Source: Lautropia sp.
Lineage (GTDB): Bacteria; Pseudomonadota; Gammaproteobacteria; Burkholderiales; Burkholderiaceae_E
NCBI GenBank assembly: GCA_030530775.1
Contig: JAUMUG010000001.1
Location: forward strand, 508,098 to 572,097
DNA length: 64,000 bases
Direction of reading: 5' to 3'
Shown piece after piece: positions 18,876-31,086 of the stretch. The notes below the pieces were generated by a model, which was not told the DNA's origin, did no database searches, and was given only the letters and a program-made list of their open reading frames with translations. The position numbers and the translations under genes are program-made. Numbering within the stretch: the stretch's first letter is position 1; the number at the start of each line of letters is the position of its first letter.

Positions 18876-19349
18876 TCAATCCGCTTTCCAGTCGGACTTG
18901 CCTCCGCGTTTTTCCAGCAGCCGGATGTCCTGCATGATCATGCCACGGTTGACGGCCTTGCACATGTCGTAGATGGTCAGCAGGCCGACCTGGACGGCGG
19001 TGAGGGCTTCCATCTCGACGCCCGTGCGGCCAGTGCATTCGACGCGGGCTTGACAGCGGACGCGGTGGGCGGCGGGGTCGATGTCGAAGTCGATGGCGAC
19101 TTTGGACAGGGCGATGGGGTGACAGAGGGGGATCAGGTCGGCGGTGCGTTTGCTGGCCATGATGGCGGCGAGGCGTGCGACACCCAGTACGTCGCCTTTG
19201 GCGGCGTTACCCTGCCGGATGTGCTCGAGGGTGCCGGGCTGCATCTGGATCCATCCTTCGGCGACGGCGATGCGCCGGGTTTCCGTCTTGCCGCCCACAT
19301 CGACCATATGTGCCTGGCCGCCGGCATCGAAATGCGTCAATCCGTTCAT
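18876..19349 (-). CDS. moaC: Cyclic pyranopterin monophosphate synthase MoaC
   Basis: 157 residues from the ATG at 19349 ([18 protein letters not shown]). MoaC, with MoaA, makes cyclic pyranopterin monophosphate, the first step of molybdenum cofactor synthesis. Family motifs are intact: [40 protein letters not shown], and the C-terminal [22 protein letters not shown]. No other moa gene is in the window. Confidence 0.96.
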   Translation of the reverse strand: MNGLTHFDAGGQAHMVDVGGKTETRRIAVAEGWIQMQPGTLEHIRQGNAAKGDVLGVARLAAIMASKRTADLIPLCHPIALSKVAIDFDIDPAAHRVRCQARVECTGRTGVEMEALTAVQVGLLTIYDMCKAVNRGMIMQDIRLLEKRGGKSDWKAD

Positions 19350-19494
19350 CGTGCCATCATAACAAGCTGGGACGGAGGATTCACGGGTAGCGGTTTTCGC
19401 TGGCACGCTCTGGTCTCGCTGTCCTCTTGCGCCGGCTGTACGGCGTTGAGCCTTGAAGTGCACCGTTGTCCGTGGAAAGCGATCGGAAGAACCT

Positions 19495-21207
19495 ATGAAA
19501 CGTGCCGATGAGTCTGCCAAGCCTGATATCACGAAGCCGGAGGCGGCTGTGAGGCGATCGGGTGGGCGTGCCGTTCAGCCGGGGCTGGATGGAGGGCTCG
19601 TTCGGCTGGCATTCCGCGAGTTTTTTACGACCCAGGCATCCGGCAGGTCCGCCGGGCAGGGAGGGCGGTGCAGTAGCCGGCCGCCGTGGCCGGTGTTTCG
19701 ACACGCCGTACTGGCCGTCGGGTTGATGCTGGGGATGGTGTCGGGTGGTGGATGGGCGCAGGTCGAGCGTCTGCCCGATCTGGGATCGGCGGATACGGCC
19801 GAGCTGTCGGGACAGCAGGAGCGCCGGCTGGGCGAGCAGGTCATGCGTGAACTTCGTACCAGTGGCATGGTGTTCGATGACGCGGAGCTGAGTGACTGGT
19901 TGAACCGCTTTGGTGGGCGGTTGACGGGGACGGGGCCGGCACGGGGGCGTGCCTTCGAATTTTTCCCGGTCCGTGAGGACAGCATCAATGCCTTTGCGCT
20001 GCCGGGTGGACACATTGGCGTGCATACGGGGCTGTTGGCCGCGGCCGGCAGTGAGTCCGAACTGGCCAGTGTGTTGGGCCACGAAATGGGACACGTGACA
20101 CAGCATCACATCGCCCGGATGCTGCGCAATCAGAAGCACGCCAACATGATGGCGATGGCGGGCATGGTGCTGGGTGCGCTGGCGATGCGCGGTAACGCCG
20201 ATGCGGGTGTCGGCGCGATCACGCTGGGCAGCGACATGGCGACGCGATCGATCCTGGGTTTTTCTCGTGATGCCGAACGTGAAGCCGATCGCATCGGTCT
20301 GGAGATGATGCGGGAAGGCGGCTTCGATGTACGGGGGGCGCCGCTGTTCTTCGGGCGTCTGCAGCAACAAAACCGCTTCAACGAAAGCGACAGCACGGCC
20401 TACCTGCGTACCCATCCGATCACGGGCGAGCGGATCAATGATCTGAGCCTGCGCATTCAGCAGTTGAAGCAAACGCCGGTGGCCAGGCCGGATTCGATCG
20501 AGTTCCGGATGGTGCGTGCACGCTCGCGGGCGATCAGTGCGGATTCGGTCGAGAAGCAGAACAATGTGCAAAAGTATTTCGATGCCGAGCTGAAATCGGA
20601 GAAGGGGGCCAAGGACCCTGCGCTGTGGTTCGGTCTGGCCAATCTGCAGCATGCGCAGCACGATTGGGCAGGAGCCGACCGGTCGATGGATCTGGCCGAG
20701 CGCCTGCTGGGCAAGCCGCATGTGTTCATAGACCGGTTGCGGGTGGCCAACCGTCTGCAGGCCGGCAAACTGCAGGATGCCGATCGGCTTTCGGCCGAGG
20801 CATCGAGCCGTCATCCCAATGCCCGTGCACTGGTTCGCCTGCGGGCAGAAGTGTTGAATGCTTCCAGACAATGGGATCAGTCGATTGCACTGTTGCGCAA
20901 TCAGACCCGTACCTACAAGGGGGATGCCGAACTCTGGCGTCTGCTGGGAGAAGCCTATCTGGCCAATGGCGAAAAAGGCATGTCGCATATGGCGGCTGCC
21001 GAGGGTTATCTGGTGCTGGGCTATCTGCAGCCGGCAATCCAGCAGCTGCGCTTCGCCCGCAACGCCGGTGATCTCGACTACTACAACGGCTCGATCGTGG
21101 ATGCCAAGCTGAAGGAAGCGGAAGGTGTCTGGCTGCAGGAGCAGCGGGAGTCGGGTGTACCGGCCAGCCCGGGGCTGCAGGCAAAGCCTTCACGCCGTAC
21201 GGACTGA
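19495..21207 (+). CDS. BepA-like periplasmic M48 metalloprotease with TPR-like C-terminus
   Basis: 570 residues if started at the ATG at 19495, preceded by GGAAG at a good distance. An unusually long N-terminal leader of about 70 residues precedes a hydrophobic signal segment ([21 protein letters not shown]). The M48 domain has the zinc motif HEMGH (in [13 protein letters not shown]), the downstream glutamate in [11 protein letters not shown], and a helical C-terminal half that looks TPR-like (about 340-560). BepA-type proteases act in outer-membrane protein assembly quality control. It is divergent from moaC. Confidence 0.9.
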   Translation: MKRADESAKPDITKPEAAVRRSGGRAVQPGLDGGLVRLAFREFFTTQASGRSAGQGGRCSSRPPWPVFRHAVLAVGLMLGMVSGGGWAQVERLPDLGSADTAELSGQQERRLGEQVMRELRTSGMVFDDAELSDWLNRFGGRLTGTGPARGRAFEFFPVREDSINAFALPGGHIGVHTGLLAAAGSESELASVLGHEMGHVTQHHIARMLRNQKHANMMAMAGMVLGALAMRGNADAGVGAITLGSDMATRSILGFSRDAEREADRIGLEMMREGGFDVRGAPLFFGRLQQQNRFNESDSTAYLRTHPITGERINDLSLRIQQLKQTPVARPDSIEFRMVRARSRAISADSVEKQNNVQKYFDAELKSEKGAKDPALWFGLANLQHAQHDWAGADRSMDLAERLLGKPHVFIDRLRVANRLQAGKLQDADRLSAEASSRHPNARALVRLRAEVLNASRQWDQSIALLRNQTRTYKGDAELWRLLGEAYLANGEKGMSHMAAAEGYLVLGYLQPAIQQLRFARNAGDLDYYNGSIVDAKLKEAEGVWLQEQRESGVPASPGLQAKPSRRTD

Positions 21208-21668
21208 GGCTGTAGCCGGGTAGCCCACAACGACTGAGGGACCGGGGAAGGGTTTTTCGCGTCGCTTCGTGCGCTCTGTGTGGACCGTGCCCGGACCGAA
21301 GGTGGAGAAGACGCCAGTTCCCGGTGCCGGTCGGTGGCCTGGTGTTTCGTTCACAGTCGGTGCGGCTCCATCATGAGCGGCGTGAGCGCAGGGGGGAACA
21401 CACGGGTCGGCCGCTTGACCGATGCATCTTCTGTGCACAGTGTCACGTTCGGTTGTGGGGTGGCCATGGACAATAGCCAGCGTTGAAAGCAAGTGCCTGC
21501 CTCGGGTGGGGTTGTCATGGGTGCAGCCGACCATCGTGGAAGACGGGTTCAATCGCCCGGAACGGTAGTCTGCCGTGTGCCGTGCGAAGAACGAAGCTTC
21601 CGGTTCGGGGCAGCCGATTCATGCAGAACCGTGTTGCCAGATCGCGGGTTCTGTTCCGGGCTCGGTCC
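21208..21668. other. Intergenic region after the M48 protease gene
   Basis: About 460 bp. An open frame extends from the next gene back to 21483 but shows no conserved content. I see no terminator, repeat or RNA structure that I can support. Confidence 0.4.
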
Positions 21669-22295
21669 ATGATTTCTACTGCTATCAAGCTGTTCCTGTT
21701 TCGTCAGCTGGCGTTTCCGCGCTACGGCTTTGCGCGCTGGAAGTCGGTGCTTGCGCTGACTCTGACCGCGTTCATCTATGCGGTGGTGCCCGATGCCTCT
21801 CCGGATGGAGCCGGTGACGAAGCTTTCCCGCTGTGGATCTCGGTAACACTGGCCATCGTCACTCAGTGGGTATCCTTCTTCAGCGTCTATATCGTGCTGT
21901 GTTGGTGGCTGCGTCGGTGTGACCGTTGGGATGGGCGTGGCGATTATTTCAACCTGCTGGCGGCATCGTGGTTCATTGCCGATCTGCTGTCGGCCTATCT
22001 GCCGGTGCTGGGGGTCCGGTCGGATCTGCTGACGCTCCTGTTCGCGCTCTACTCATTTGCCATCACCATTCGGGCCACGTTGGGTGCCATTTCCGGGCTG
22101 ACGCTCGGCTACGTCTTCACCGGCGTGTGCTTGAGCGTGGTCGTGATGAGCTTTGTCAGCACCGATGTGCATGAGCACCTCAGCGCTTTGCTGATGCAAA
22201 GCGAAGACTGGCCTTGGCTTGCCGAAGAGCGGAGCTGCCCGACTTGTGATGAGAATCCCTGGTTTCTGCATACACTGCCGGCGGTCGAAATCTGA
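21669..22295 (+). CDS. Small integral membrane protein, function unknown
   Basis: 208 residues from the ATG at 21669 (MISTAIKLFLFRQLAFPRYG); upstream starts at about 21621 or 21483 are possible. About four to five hydrophobic helices are seen (about 27-42, 55-80, 95-115, 117-140, 145-165), with a polar C-terminal tail containing CPTC. The layout recalls Yip1-type or DUF-class inner-membrane proteins, but I cannot assign a family. It converges with the lipoprotein gene, 78 bp away. Confidence 0.6.
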   Translation: MISTAIKLFLFRQLAFPRYGFARWKSVLALTLTAFIYAVVPDASPDGAGDEAFPLWISVTLAIVTQWVSFFSVYIVLCWWLRRCDRWDGRGDYFNLLAASWFIADLLSAYLPVLGVRSDLLTLLFALYSFAITIRATLGAISGLTLGYVFTGVCLSVVVMSFVSTDVHEHLSALLMQSEDWPWLAEERSCPTCDENPWFLHTLPAVEI

Positions 22296-22373
22296 TCGGG
22301 GTTCGGCATCCGATCCCGGCCCCCGAATCCAGGTGATGACGACGCCGATGCCCTGGCAGCCGGTTTTGGTGCA

Positions 22374-23390
22374 TCAAGGATGGGTGCGCCAGTACAGATA
22401 GCCGCGGTCGTTCGGGTAGTAGGCGCGATCTTCCACCAGATAATGGTCGATCAGGGTCAGTTCTTTGCCGCGCGACCAGTCGGCTGGCACTTTCCAGACT
22501 GCGCACTGCAGACGCTTGGTGTACTGCAAGTCGGTGTTCCAGCACAGCTTGGCCTCGTCTGCCGAATTGCTGCGCGTCAGCAGGATCTGCGTCAGTGCCG
22601 TGGTGTTGCCTTCGACGTACCACTGCTTCAGCACCCCATAGCCCACCACGCCACCCAGCTCGAACTCCAGTGGTGAGGTGGCCTTCATCGCCATGCTCTC
22701 CACCGATGGGGTCATGCTTTGTTGAATGGCCGCAGGATAGGGGGTGGTGTCACGGGTGGAGTCGACCTGCACCGTGGTGCCCAGGCTCACCTTGGTGGCT
22801 TCGATGGTCAGCGTGGCCCGCATGTCCACCCAGTTGAAACCGCGTTTCAGCCATGGGCTGCCGATCTTGTCGTGATACCAGGGAGTGCTGTTGACGTTGT
22901 AGGTGTAAGTGCCGACCCTGGCCGGTTGATAGGTCTTGCCCTGGCAGTTCTGCCCTGGCGCCGGTGTGCCGACGAAGCCGGTATCGGCCACGTAATTGCC
23001 GGGTGACAGATCGGCGTTCATGAACACATCGATGACTCCGGTCGTCTGCTGATCGATGGTGCCACCGTCGTAGTTGGAAGTCGGCACCGGAAACGGTGCG
23101 CAGGGTTGCTGATCCATCATGGTCAGCACCACATCGCCACGCACGCCCTGGGAGGAAATCAAAGGCGCATTGGAATCGACCGGGGTCGGCCGTGGCGCTG
23201 GCGCCGGTCCGGGTGAGGGCAGCGGGGTGCCGGGCAGGGTGGTATCCGAAGAGCTGCCCGGTGTGGTGGTGTCGCCCGTCGAGGGTTGCGGACTGTTGGC
23301 GACGGCACGATTGCTGCCACCTTCTCCGGCGCAGCCGGTCAACAGGAGAAGGGTTGCCGCGGCAACTTGAAGCTGTCGGGTTGCTTTCAT
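22374..23390 (-). CDS. Predicted outer-membrane or periplasmic lipoprotein of unknown function
   Basis: 338 residues from the ATG at 23390. The N-terminus MKATRQLQVAAATLLLLTGCAG is a type II signal peptide with lipobox LLTGC, so Cys18-20 is likely lipidated. A Ser/Thr/Pro-rich linker (about 25-80) leads to a domain rich in Thr, Tyr and Trp with several Cys (around QPCAPF, GQNCQGKTY, KLCWNTDLQYTKRLQCAVW), suggesting a disulfide-stabilised beta structure. I do not recognise the family. Its upstream DNA is strikingly AT-rich for this genome. Confidence 0.7.
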   Translation of the reverse strand: MKATRQLQVAAATLLLLTGCAGEGGSNRAVANSPQPSTGDTTTPGSSSDTTLPGTPLPSPGPAPAPRPTPVDSNAPLISSQGVRGDVVLTMMDQQPCAPFPVPTSNYDGGTIDQQTTGVIDVFMNADLSPGNYVADTGFVGTPAPGQNCQGKTYQPARVGTYTYNVNSTPWYHDKIGSPWLKRGFNWVDMRATLTIEATKVSLGTTVQVDSTRDTTPYPAAIQQSMTPSVESMAMKATSPLEFELGGVVGYGVLKQWYVEGNTTALTQILLTRSNSADEAKLCWNTDLQYTKRLQCAVWKVPADWSRGKELTLIDHYLVEDRAYYPNDRGYLYWRTHP

Positions 23391-23701
23391 GGTCTTGTGC
23401 CTCGAGACGTCGTCCAGGAGCGTGGGCAGTGCATGAATGCGCAGTTGCGAGCGGCGGGATCCGTGCACCGGGTCGGCTTTGTCGACCGATCTGCTCATAG
23501 CATAGACACAAAAAAACAAGAAAAAAGGACTTGTTCCCATAAAACCGCTGCTTGTAACAATTTGTTGTTTTTATTACTGTTTAACGGTTGGTTTCCGGGG
23601 AGATCTCCGGCGGTTGGCAGGGATGGGGCTGCCAGCACCCGCTGCAGGCGCCCCGCGCAGGGAAGGCCAATGAGGCCTCCCCTTGCGAAAGGCTTTCTTT
23701 C
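23391..23701. other. AT-rich intergenic region between two minus-strand genes
   Basis: Bases about 23500-23600 contain A and T runs and are far more AT-rich than the surroundings. They probably hold the lipoprotein promoter (read on the minus strand), though I cannot fix a -10/-35 pair. At 23661-23680 the imperfect hairpin GGAAGGCC/GGCCTCC lies just after the upstream glucosidase stop codon and may terminate the sugar operon. Confidence 0.45.
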
Positions 23702-25792
23702 TCAGCTCTTGTTTCGTGACAGGATGGCGCCACCATAGGGGGCCAGTACGACACGGCCACGGCTGATGCGTGCCCCCTGAACGCCACTGTCTTCCTCGAT
23801 GAAGGCGTCTTTCTTCCAGGCGGCAGGCAGTTCGAGGGTCGCTTTCTTGCCGCTGAAGTTGAATACGCACAGCAGCGTCTGCTCGGGGTGTTTGCGCTGA
23901 TAAGCCAGTATTTGTCTGTTGGCGGGCATCAGTCTGATTTCACCCTTGACCAGCGCTGGTTGCTGCCTGCGCCAATGCAGCAGCCGGCGATAGAAGTTCA
24001 ACATCGAGTCTGCCTGGTTTTCCTGCTGGTCGACCGCCAGCCGGCGGTGTTCGTCGGGCACCGGCAGCCAGCTTTTCTCGGCGGACGAGAAGCCGGCCTG
24101 CGGTGCATCCTTGGCCCAGGGGAAGGGGGTGCGGCAACCATCGCGCCCTTTGTATTCGGGCCACATCGTGATGCCGTATGGGTCCTGCAAGTCTTCGAAG
24201 GCCAGATCGGCTTCGGGCAGGCCCAGCTCGTCACCCTGATAGATGCAGGGCGAGCCGCGCATCGTCAGCAGCATGGCGGCAGCCACCCGCGCCAGCGGTT
24301 CGCCACCGGCCTTGCCCGCCCAGCGGCTGCGGACACGCTCACAGTCATGGTTGCTGATCGACCAGCAGGGCCAACCGTCACCGACGATTTTGCCGAACTG
24401 CGCAAAGACGCGGTGCAGATAGTCCGGTGCGTGCTGGTCCCGCAGCAGGTCGAAGCTGTAGGCCATGTGCAGCTTGTCGCCGTGCGAGGTGTAGTCGGCG
24501 ATCACCTGCAGAGAATGGTCGTCTCCAACCTCCCCCACCATCGTGGTGTCGGGGTACTGGTTCAGCAGATCCCGCAGACGTCGCAGAAAGAGCAGGTTTT
24601 CCGGCTGTGTCTTGTCGTACTTGTGCCACTGATAGGTGTAGGGGTTCAGCGTATCCACACCCGATTCGTCGATCGTGTGACGGCCGCGTGGCGGATTGTC
24701 TTTCAGGCTTTGGCTGTGGAAATAGAAATTGACGGTATCCAGCCGGAAACCATCCACACCCAGATCCAGCCAGAACTTCACCTCGCCGAGCAGTGCATCC
24801 TGCACCTTCGGATTGTGCAGGTTCAAGTCCGGCTGGCTGGCCAGGAAGTTGTGCATGTAATACTGCTGGCGGCTGGTGTCCCATTGCCAGGCACTGCCCC
24901 CGAAGATCGACATCCAATTGTTTGGTGGCGTGCCATCTTTCTTGGCGTCGGCCCAGACGAACCAGTCCGCTTTACGGTTGGTGTGGTTTTTGCGGCTTTC
25001 CTTGAACCAGGCGTGCTGATCCGAGGTGTGTGACAGTACCTGATCGATCATCACCTTCAGACCAAGTTCATGAGCCCGATCGACCAGTGCCCTGAAGTCG
25101 GCCAGTGTACCGAACATCGGATCGACATCGCGATAATCCGACACGTCATAGCCGAAATCCTTCATCGGACTCTTGAAGAAGGGCGACAGCCAGATCGCAT
25201 CCACGCCCAGCGCCGCCACATAATCGAGGCGATCAGTGATGCCTTTCAGATCGCCGATCCCGTCTCCGGTACTGTCCTGATAACTGCGTGGGTAAATCTG
25301 GTAAATGACACCGCCACGCCACCATTCATCGTTGGGTGCCAGCTTCTTGCGCCGGCCGCCCCGTGGCGCTGGGGTGGGGGTTACCCGGGCCGCGGCCGGA
25401 CGGCCGGGCCTGCCACGGCGTCCGGGCGGAGTCACGGCTTCCTGGGTTCTGGGTGTACGACGTTTCGTGGGGGAGGATGCAACAGCAGCTTCCGTTGCTG
25501 ACGCCGACCTGCGGCCACGGCCCGCTGCGGGCGTGCCGTCCGTCGCAGTCGCGCGGTTGGTCGTGGCGGACCGGCGACCGTTTTTGGGGGCGGCCACGGA
25601 TTTTGCGTCTGCGGCGGTCGTCGATGCGGGTGGACGGCCCCGGCGACGGCTCGGCGTCGCCGCAGCACTTGCTTCGGCAGCTGTGCGTGCGCGGCGCGTG
25701 CGTGGTGTGCCGGTGCTTTCGACGACCGGGTCGGACGCGGTGGTGCGTGCTGTACGGGTCTTGCGTTTGGCAGGGGCGGTGCGTGTTGCCAT
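23702..25792 (-). CDS. GH13 alpha-glucosidase with long basic N-terminal extension
   Basis: 696 residues. The catalytic GH13 (alpha-amylase family, oligo-1,6-/alpha-glucosidase type) domain starts at about residue 155 with EWWRGGVIYQIYPRSYQDS. The nucleophile is the Asp in GFRLDTVNF, the acid/base Glu is in MVGEVGDD, and the third Asp is in SISNHDCER. The calcium-loop-like DSTGDGIGDLKG is also present. The first 155 residues are Arg/Ala/Thr-rich and contain AT-hook-like RRRGRPPAS and RRGRPGRP, which is odd for a cytoplasmic glucosidase. It is the last gene of the ABC sugar operon and a close paralogue of the gene at 27277-29127. Confidence 0.92.
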   Translation of the reverse strand: MATRTAPAKRKTRTARTTASDPVVESTGTPRTRRARTAAEASAAATPSRRRGRPPASTTAADAKSVAAPKNGRRSATTNRATATDGTPAAGRGRRSASATEAAVASSPTKRRTPRTQEAVTPPGRRGRPGRPAAARVTPTPAPRGGRRKKLAPNDEWWRGGVIYQIYPRSYQDSTGDGIGDLKGITDRLDYVAALGVDAIWLSPFFKSPMKDFGYDVSDYRDVDPMFGTLADFRALVDRAHELGLKVMIDQVLSHTSDQHAWFKESRKNHTNRKADWFVWADAKKDGTPPNNWMSIFGGSAWQWDTSRQQYYMHNFLASQPDLNLHNPKVQDALLGEVKFWLDLGVDGFRLDTVNFYFHSQSLKDNPPRGRHTIDESGVDTLNPYTYQWHKYDKTQPENLLFLRRLRDLLNQYPDTTMVGEVGDDHSLQVIADYTSHGDKLHMAYSFDLLRDQHAPDYLHRVFAQFGKIVGDGWPCWSISNHDCERVRSRWAGKAGGEPLARVAAAMLLTMRGSPCIYQGDELGLPEADLAFEDLQDPYGITMWPEYKGRDGCRTPFPWAKDAPQAGFSSAEKSWLPVPDEHRRLAVDQQENQADSMLNFYRRLLHWRRQQPALVKGEIRLMPANRQILAYQRKHPEQTLLCVFNFSGKKATLELPAAWKKDAFIEEDSGVQGARISRGRVVLAPYGGAILSRNKS

Positions 25793-26037
25793 CGTTGAAC
25801 TCGGTGATTACAAGTAGAGAAAACGGTGCAGCCGGAACGAGCCAAAGGCTGCGCTCCTGCCGCATTCGATTCGACAGGTTAGCATCATTTGCCGCACCGC
25901 ACCGCACCCCACCGCACCGCCCCGTCAAGAGCACTTGCTCCGGGACGGACAGAGGGGGGCCCCCTCGTGAAGACCGGGAGTCGAATGCCCCTGTGGCCCG
26001 GTCCTTGCGATCCAAGGCGGTTTCCCGAATGATCCGT

Positions 26038-27180
26038 TCAGTCCTTGCGGTCCGACGGCAGTTCCACGGTTCGATGGCAGGCGTCCTCATGGTCGTCGAA
26101 GACGTGCAGATGGGTTTCCGGCAGCTGCATATGCAGTGCCTGGCCAACTGCCTGCACGGCATAATTCGGCACCTTCACAGTGAACATGCTGCTGCCCAGC
26201 GTTTCGACATACAGGTACGAAGAATCGCCGACCCGTTCGACGTGCATGATCAGACCGGAAATGGTGTTCTCGCCCGGTTGCGACACCACTTGCACCCGTT
26301 CGGGGCGGATGCCGAGCCTGATGGGCGCACCTGGCTGCAGCCGGGATGCATCGACACGGGCACGCAGGGTCTTGTCGCCGATCTTCAGTTCGGCTCTCTC
26401 GGACGTTGCCGAAACCAGCTGTCCGGGCAAGATGTTCATCTTGGGCGAACCGATGAATTCGGCCACGAACAAACTGTTGGGACGGTGATAGAGCGTCAGA
26501 GGTGATCCCACCTGTGCAATCGAGCCCCGCTTGGCGACACGCTCGCCGGCGTGCAGCAGTACGATCTTGTTGGCCAGGGTCATCGCCTCGACCTGATCGT
26601 GGGTCACATAGATCATGCTGGAGGTGCCGATGCGTTCATGCAGCTTGGCGATTTCCAGCCGGGTCTGTACGCGCAGCGCGGCATCCAGGTTGGACAGCGG
26701 TTCATCGAACAGAAAGACACGTGGCTCTTTGACGATGGCACGGCCGATGGCGACCCGTTGGCGCTGGCCTCCCGACAGGGCCTTCGGCAGGCGGTCCAGC
26801 AGTGGCGTCAGCTGCAGAACACGGGCGGCTTCATCCACGCGACGATTGATTTCGGCTTTGTCCGAACCCAGCACTTTCAGACCAAAAGCCATGTTTTCGC
26901 GCACCGTCATGTGCGGGTACAGCGCATAGCTTTGGAACACCATCGCCACGCCACGCTCGGAAGGGTGCATGTCGTTGACACGTTCGCTTCCGATGAACAG
27001 ATCGCCGCTCGTGATGTCCTCCAGCCCGGCAACCATGCGCAGCAGCGTCGATTTGCCACAGCCCGACGGGCCCACGAAGACACAGAATTCTCCCGCTTCG
27101 ATGGTCAGATTGGCATTGTTGATGGTGGTGGTCTGAGGCGTGTACTTCTTGGTGACGTTCTTGAAATCGATCCGGGACAT
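26038..27180 (-). CDS. Sugar ABC transporter ATPase (MalK/UgpC/MsmK type)
   Basis: 380 residues. Walker A GPSGCGKST, Q-loop, signature LSGGQRQRVAIGRA, Walker B FLFDEPLSNLDAALR and the H-loop (YVTHDQVEAM) are all canonical. The C-terminal region (about 240-370) is the TOBE/OB-fold domain of MalK-type subunits, with RLGIRPERVQV. It energises the import of the oligosaccharide bound by the protein encoded at 31234-32499. It lies between the two glucosidase genes on the same strand. Confidence 0.93.
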   Translation of the reverse strand: MSRIDFKNVTKKYTPQTTTINNANLTIEAGEFCVFVGPSGCGKSTLLRMVAGLEDITSGDLFIGSERVNDMHPSERGVAMVFQSYALYPHMTVRENMAFGLKVLGSDKAEINRRVDEAARVLQLTPLLDRLPKALSGGQRQRVAIGRAIVKEPRVFLFDEPLSNLDAALRVQTRLEIAKLHERIGTSSMIYVTHDQVEAMTLANKIVLLHAGERVAKRGSIAQVGSPLTLYHRPNSLFVAEFIGSPKMNILPGQLVSATSERAELKIGDKTLRARVDASRLQPGAPIRLGIRPERVQVVSQPGENTISGLIMHVERVGDSSYLYVETLGSSMFTVKVPNYAVQAVGQALHMQLPETHLHVFDDHEDACHRTVELPSDRKD

Positions 27181-27276
27181 GGTGTTGTGGGGTGTTGGAT
27201 TCGGTTGAGTGTGCGGGCCCGGAAAACGACTGGACGGGCCCGGGGGAGCGCCGGGGTGGTTGCGGTTGGCAGTCGG

Positions 27277-29127
<1,851 letters not shown>

Positions 29128-29300
29128 GATGGATACGGATGGATCGGGATGATGGAGCGGAAGATTCCGCCCGGGCATCGCTTTCGTTCAGTACATGTGT
29201 GTTTCGGCCTGCCGTACCGGAGAGCGAAGGCTTTGGCAGAGGCCGAGCCGAAGGGATCGTCCCCGACGATCTGTCTGCCGGTATGTGTCGGGCAAGTGCA

Positions 29301-30146
29301 TCAGCCCTTCACCGCGCCGGCGGTCAGGCCCGAAACGATCTTTTTCTGAAACGCGATCACCAGGCCGATCAGTGGCAGGGTCACGATGACCGAAGCCGCC
29401 ATGATCTTGCCCCAGGGAATATCGTACTTGCTGGCACCCGACAGCAGTGAGATCGAGACCGGAACCGTGCGCTGTTCGGCGTCGATGATGAAGGTCAGTG
29501 CAAACAGAAACTCGTTCCAGGCGGCTATGAAAGCCAGCAGACCGGTCGACACCAGTGCCGGCCACAGCAGCGGCATGAACACGTCCTTGATGATCCGCCA
29601 CGGGCTGCAGCCATCCATGATGGCGGCTTCTTCGAGCTCGGTCGGCAGCTGCGACATGAAGGTCGTCAGCACCCAGACCGTGAAGGGCAGGGTGAAGATC
29701 ATGTACGGAAAGATCAGACCGACCGCCATGTTGTAGAGGCCCATGGCTCGGATCAGCTCGAACATGCCGGCCAGCACCGCCACCTGCGGGAACATCGACA
29801 CCGCCAGGATGGAGGCCAGCAGCAGGCCTCGGCCCTTGAACCGGATGCGGCCCAACGCATAGGCGGCCGTCACACTCAGAAACAGCGACAGCGCCACCAC
29901 CGCGGTAGAGACGATGATCGAATTCAGCAGGTGCCGGCCGAAGGGCTGCTCGGCCAACGTGAACAGCGAGACGTAGTTGTCGAAGGTCGGGTTCTTTGGC
30001 CACAGGTCTGGGCTGAACAGCTCCGAGCCGGTCTTCAGCGAGGTGGCGATGGCGTACAGGAAGGGAAAGACGCAGACGATCGTCAGCAGGATGGCGGCGA
30101 TATAGAGGATGATCGTCCCCAGCCGCTTTTGCAGCGCGTAATTCAT
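29301..30146 (-). CDS. Carbohydrate ABC transporter permease (MalG type)
   Basis: 281 residues with six predicted transmembrane helices (first at about 12-33). The EAA loop that contacts the ATPase is visible at about 180-200 as EEAAIMDGCSPWRIIKDVFMP. It forms the inner-membrane pore together with the MalF-type subunit, whose gene ends 28 bp upstream. Confidence 0.93.
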   Translation of the reverse strand: MNYALQKRLGTIILYIAAILLTIVCVFPFLYAIATSLKTGSELFSPDLWPKNPTFDNYVSLFTLAEQPFGRHLLNSIIVSTAVVALSLFLSVTAAYALGRIRFKGRGLLLASILAVSMFPQVAVLAGMFELIRAMGLYNMAVGLIFPYMIFTLPFTVWVLTTFMSQLPTELEEAAIMDGCSPWRIIKDVFMPLLWPALVSTGLLAFIAAWNEFLFALTFIIDAEQRTVPVSISLLSGASKYDIPWGKIMAASVIVTLPLIGLVIAFQKKIVSGLTAGAVKG

Positions 30147-30174
30147 GGTGTGTATTCCTTTCTCCGGGGGGGCA

Positions 30175-31086
30175 TCAATCCTGTCTGCCGCGCATGAACT
30201 TCATGTAGGCCACGGTGCACAGCCCGATGATCAGGAACAGTGCGGTGGAAGCGGCCGAGCCATAGCCCATGTAGCCGTTCTCGACCATTTCTCGTTGCAC
30301 GAAGCCGGACATCGAAATGGTACTGGTGCTGGATGAGGTCAGCACATAGATCAGATCGAAGACGCGCAGTGCATCGAGCAGGCGGAAAATGACGGCAACC
30401 ATCAGTGCCGGCTTGATGAAGGGCAGCGTCACGCGCCAGAACACCCGGAAAGGATGTACCCCGTCGACTTTGGCGGCCTCGTAGCAGTCCTTCGGCACGG
30501 TCTGCAGCGCGGCCAGGAGCAGCAACGCCATGAAGGGCACGGTCTTCCAGACGTCGACCACGATCACGGTCCACATCGCCCAGGCCGGATCGGCCGTCCA
30601 GGCGATGTTGCGGTCGATGAGACCGGCTGAACGCAGCCAGTTGTTCACCAGGCCGAACTGATCGTGTAGCATCCAGCCCCACAGTTTGGCCGATACGATG
30701 GTCGGAATCGCCCAGGGCACCAGTACAGCCGCACGCACCAGCGTGCGGCCCTTGAATTCCTGATTCAGCAGCAGTGCCACACCCAGCCCGATCAGTGTTT
30801 CCAGCGTAACCGAGATCGAGGCGAACCAAAGGGTGTTGGAGATCGACATCCCCCAGTCGCTTTTCCAGAAGCCGTCGGTGTTGTTGGGGTTGCCGAACAG
30901 ACCGAATTCGCCCCAGTAGTTCTCCAGCCCGATGAACTGGGCGGCTTCGACATTGTCGATGCTGGCGTCGGTGAAACTGAACCAGATGGTGCGGGCCAGC
31001 GGCCAGACCGCCACCGCCAGCAGGGTGACGATCATCGGGGTCAGGAAGATCCAGGCCTGACGGGTTCTGCGAGATGCTTGTGCCAT
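30175..31086 (-). CDS. Carbohydrate ABC transporter permease (MalF type)
   Basis: 303 residues from the ATG at 31086 (MAQASRRTRQAWIFLTP), which is better placed than the longer upstream frame. About six membrane helices; the EAA-like loop is YEAAKVDGVHPFRVFWRVTLP. It is the first permease gene after the binding-protein gene (147 bp gap) and precedes the MalG-type gene by 28 bp. Confidence 0.92.
   Translation of the reverse strand: MAQASRRTRQAWIFLTPMIVTLLAVAVWPLARTIWFSFTDASIDNVEAAQFIGLENYWGEFGLFGNPNNTDGFWKSDWGMSISNTLWFASISVTLETLIGLGVALLLNQEFKGRTLVRAAVLVPWAIPTIVSAKLWGWMLHDQFGLVNNWLRSAGLIDRNIAWTADPAWAMWTVIVVDVWKTVPFMALLLLAALQTVPKDCYEAAKVDGVHPFRVFWRVTLPFIKPALMVAVIFRLLDALRVFDLIYVLTSSSTSTISMSGFVQREMVENGYMGYGSAASTALFLIIGLCTVAYMKFMRGRQD

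Noticed and set aside
25891..25925. CCGCACCGCACC-type short repeat between glucosidase and ATPase genes
   Set aside because: It is a short low-complexity run (about 30 bp) with no hairpin or known motif; no functional claim can be made.
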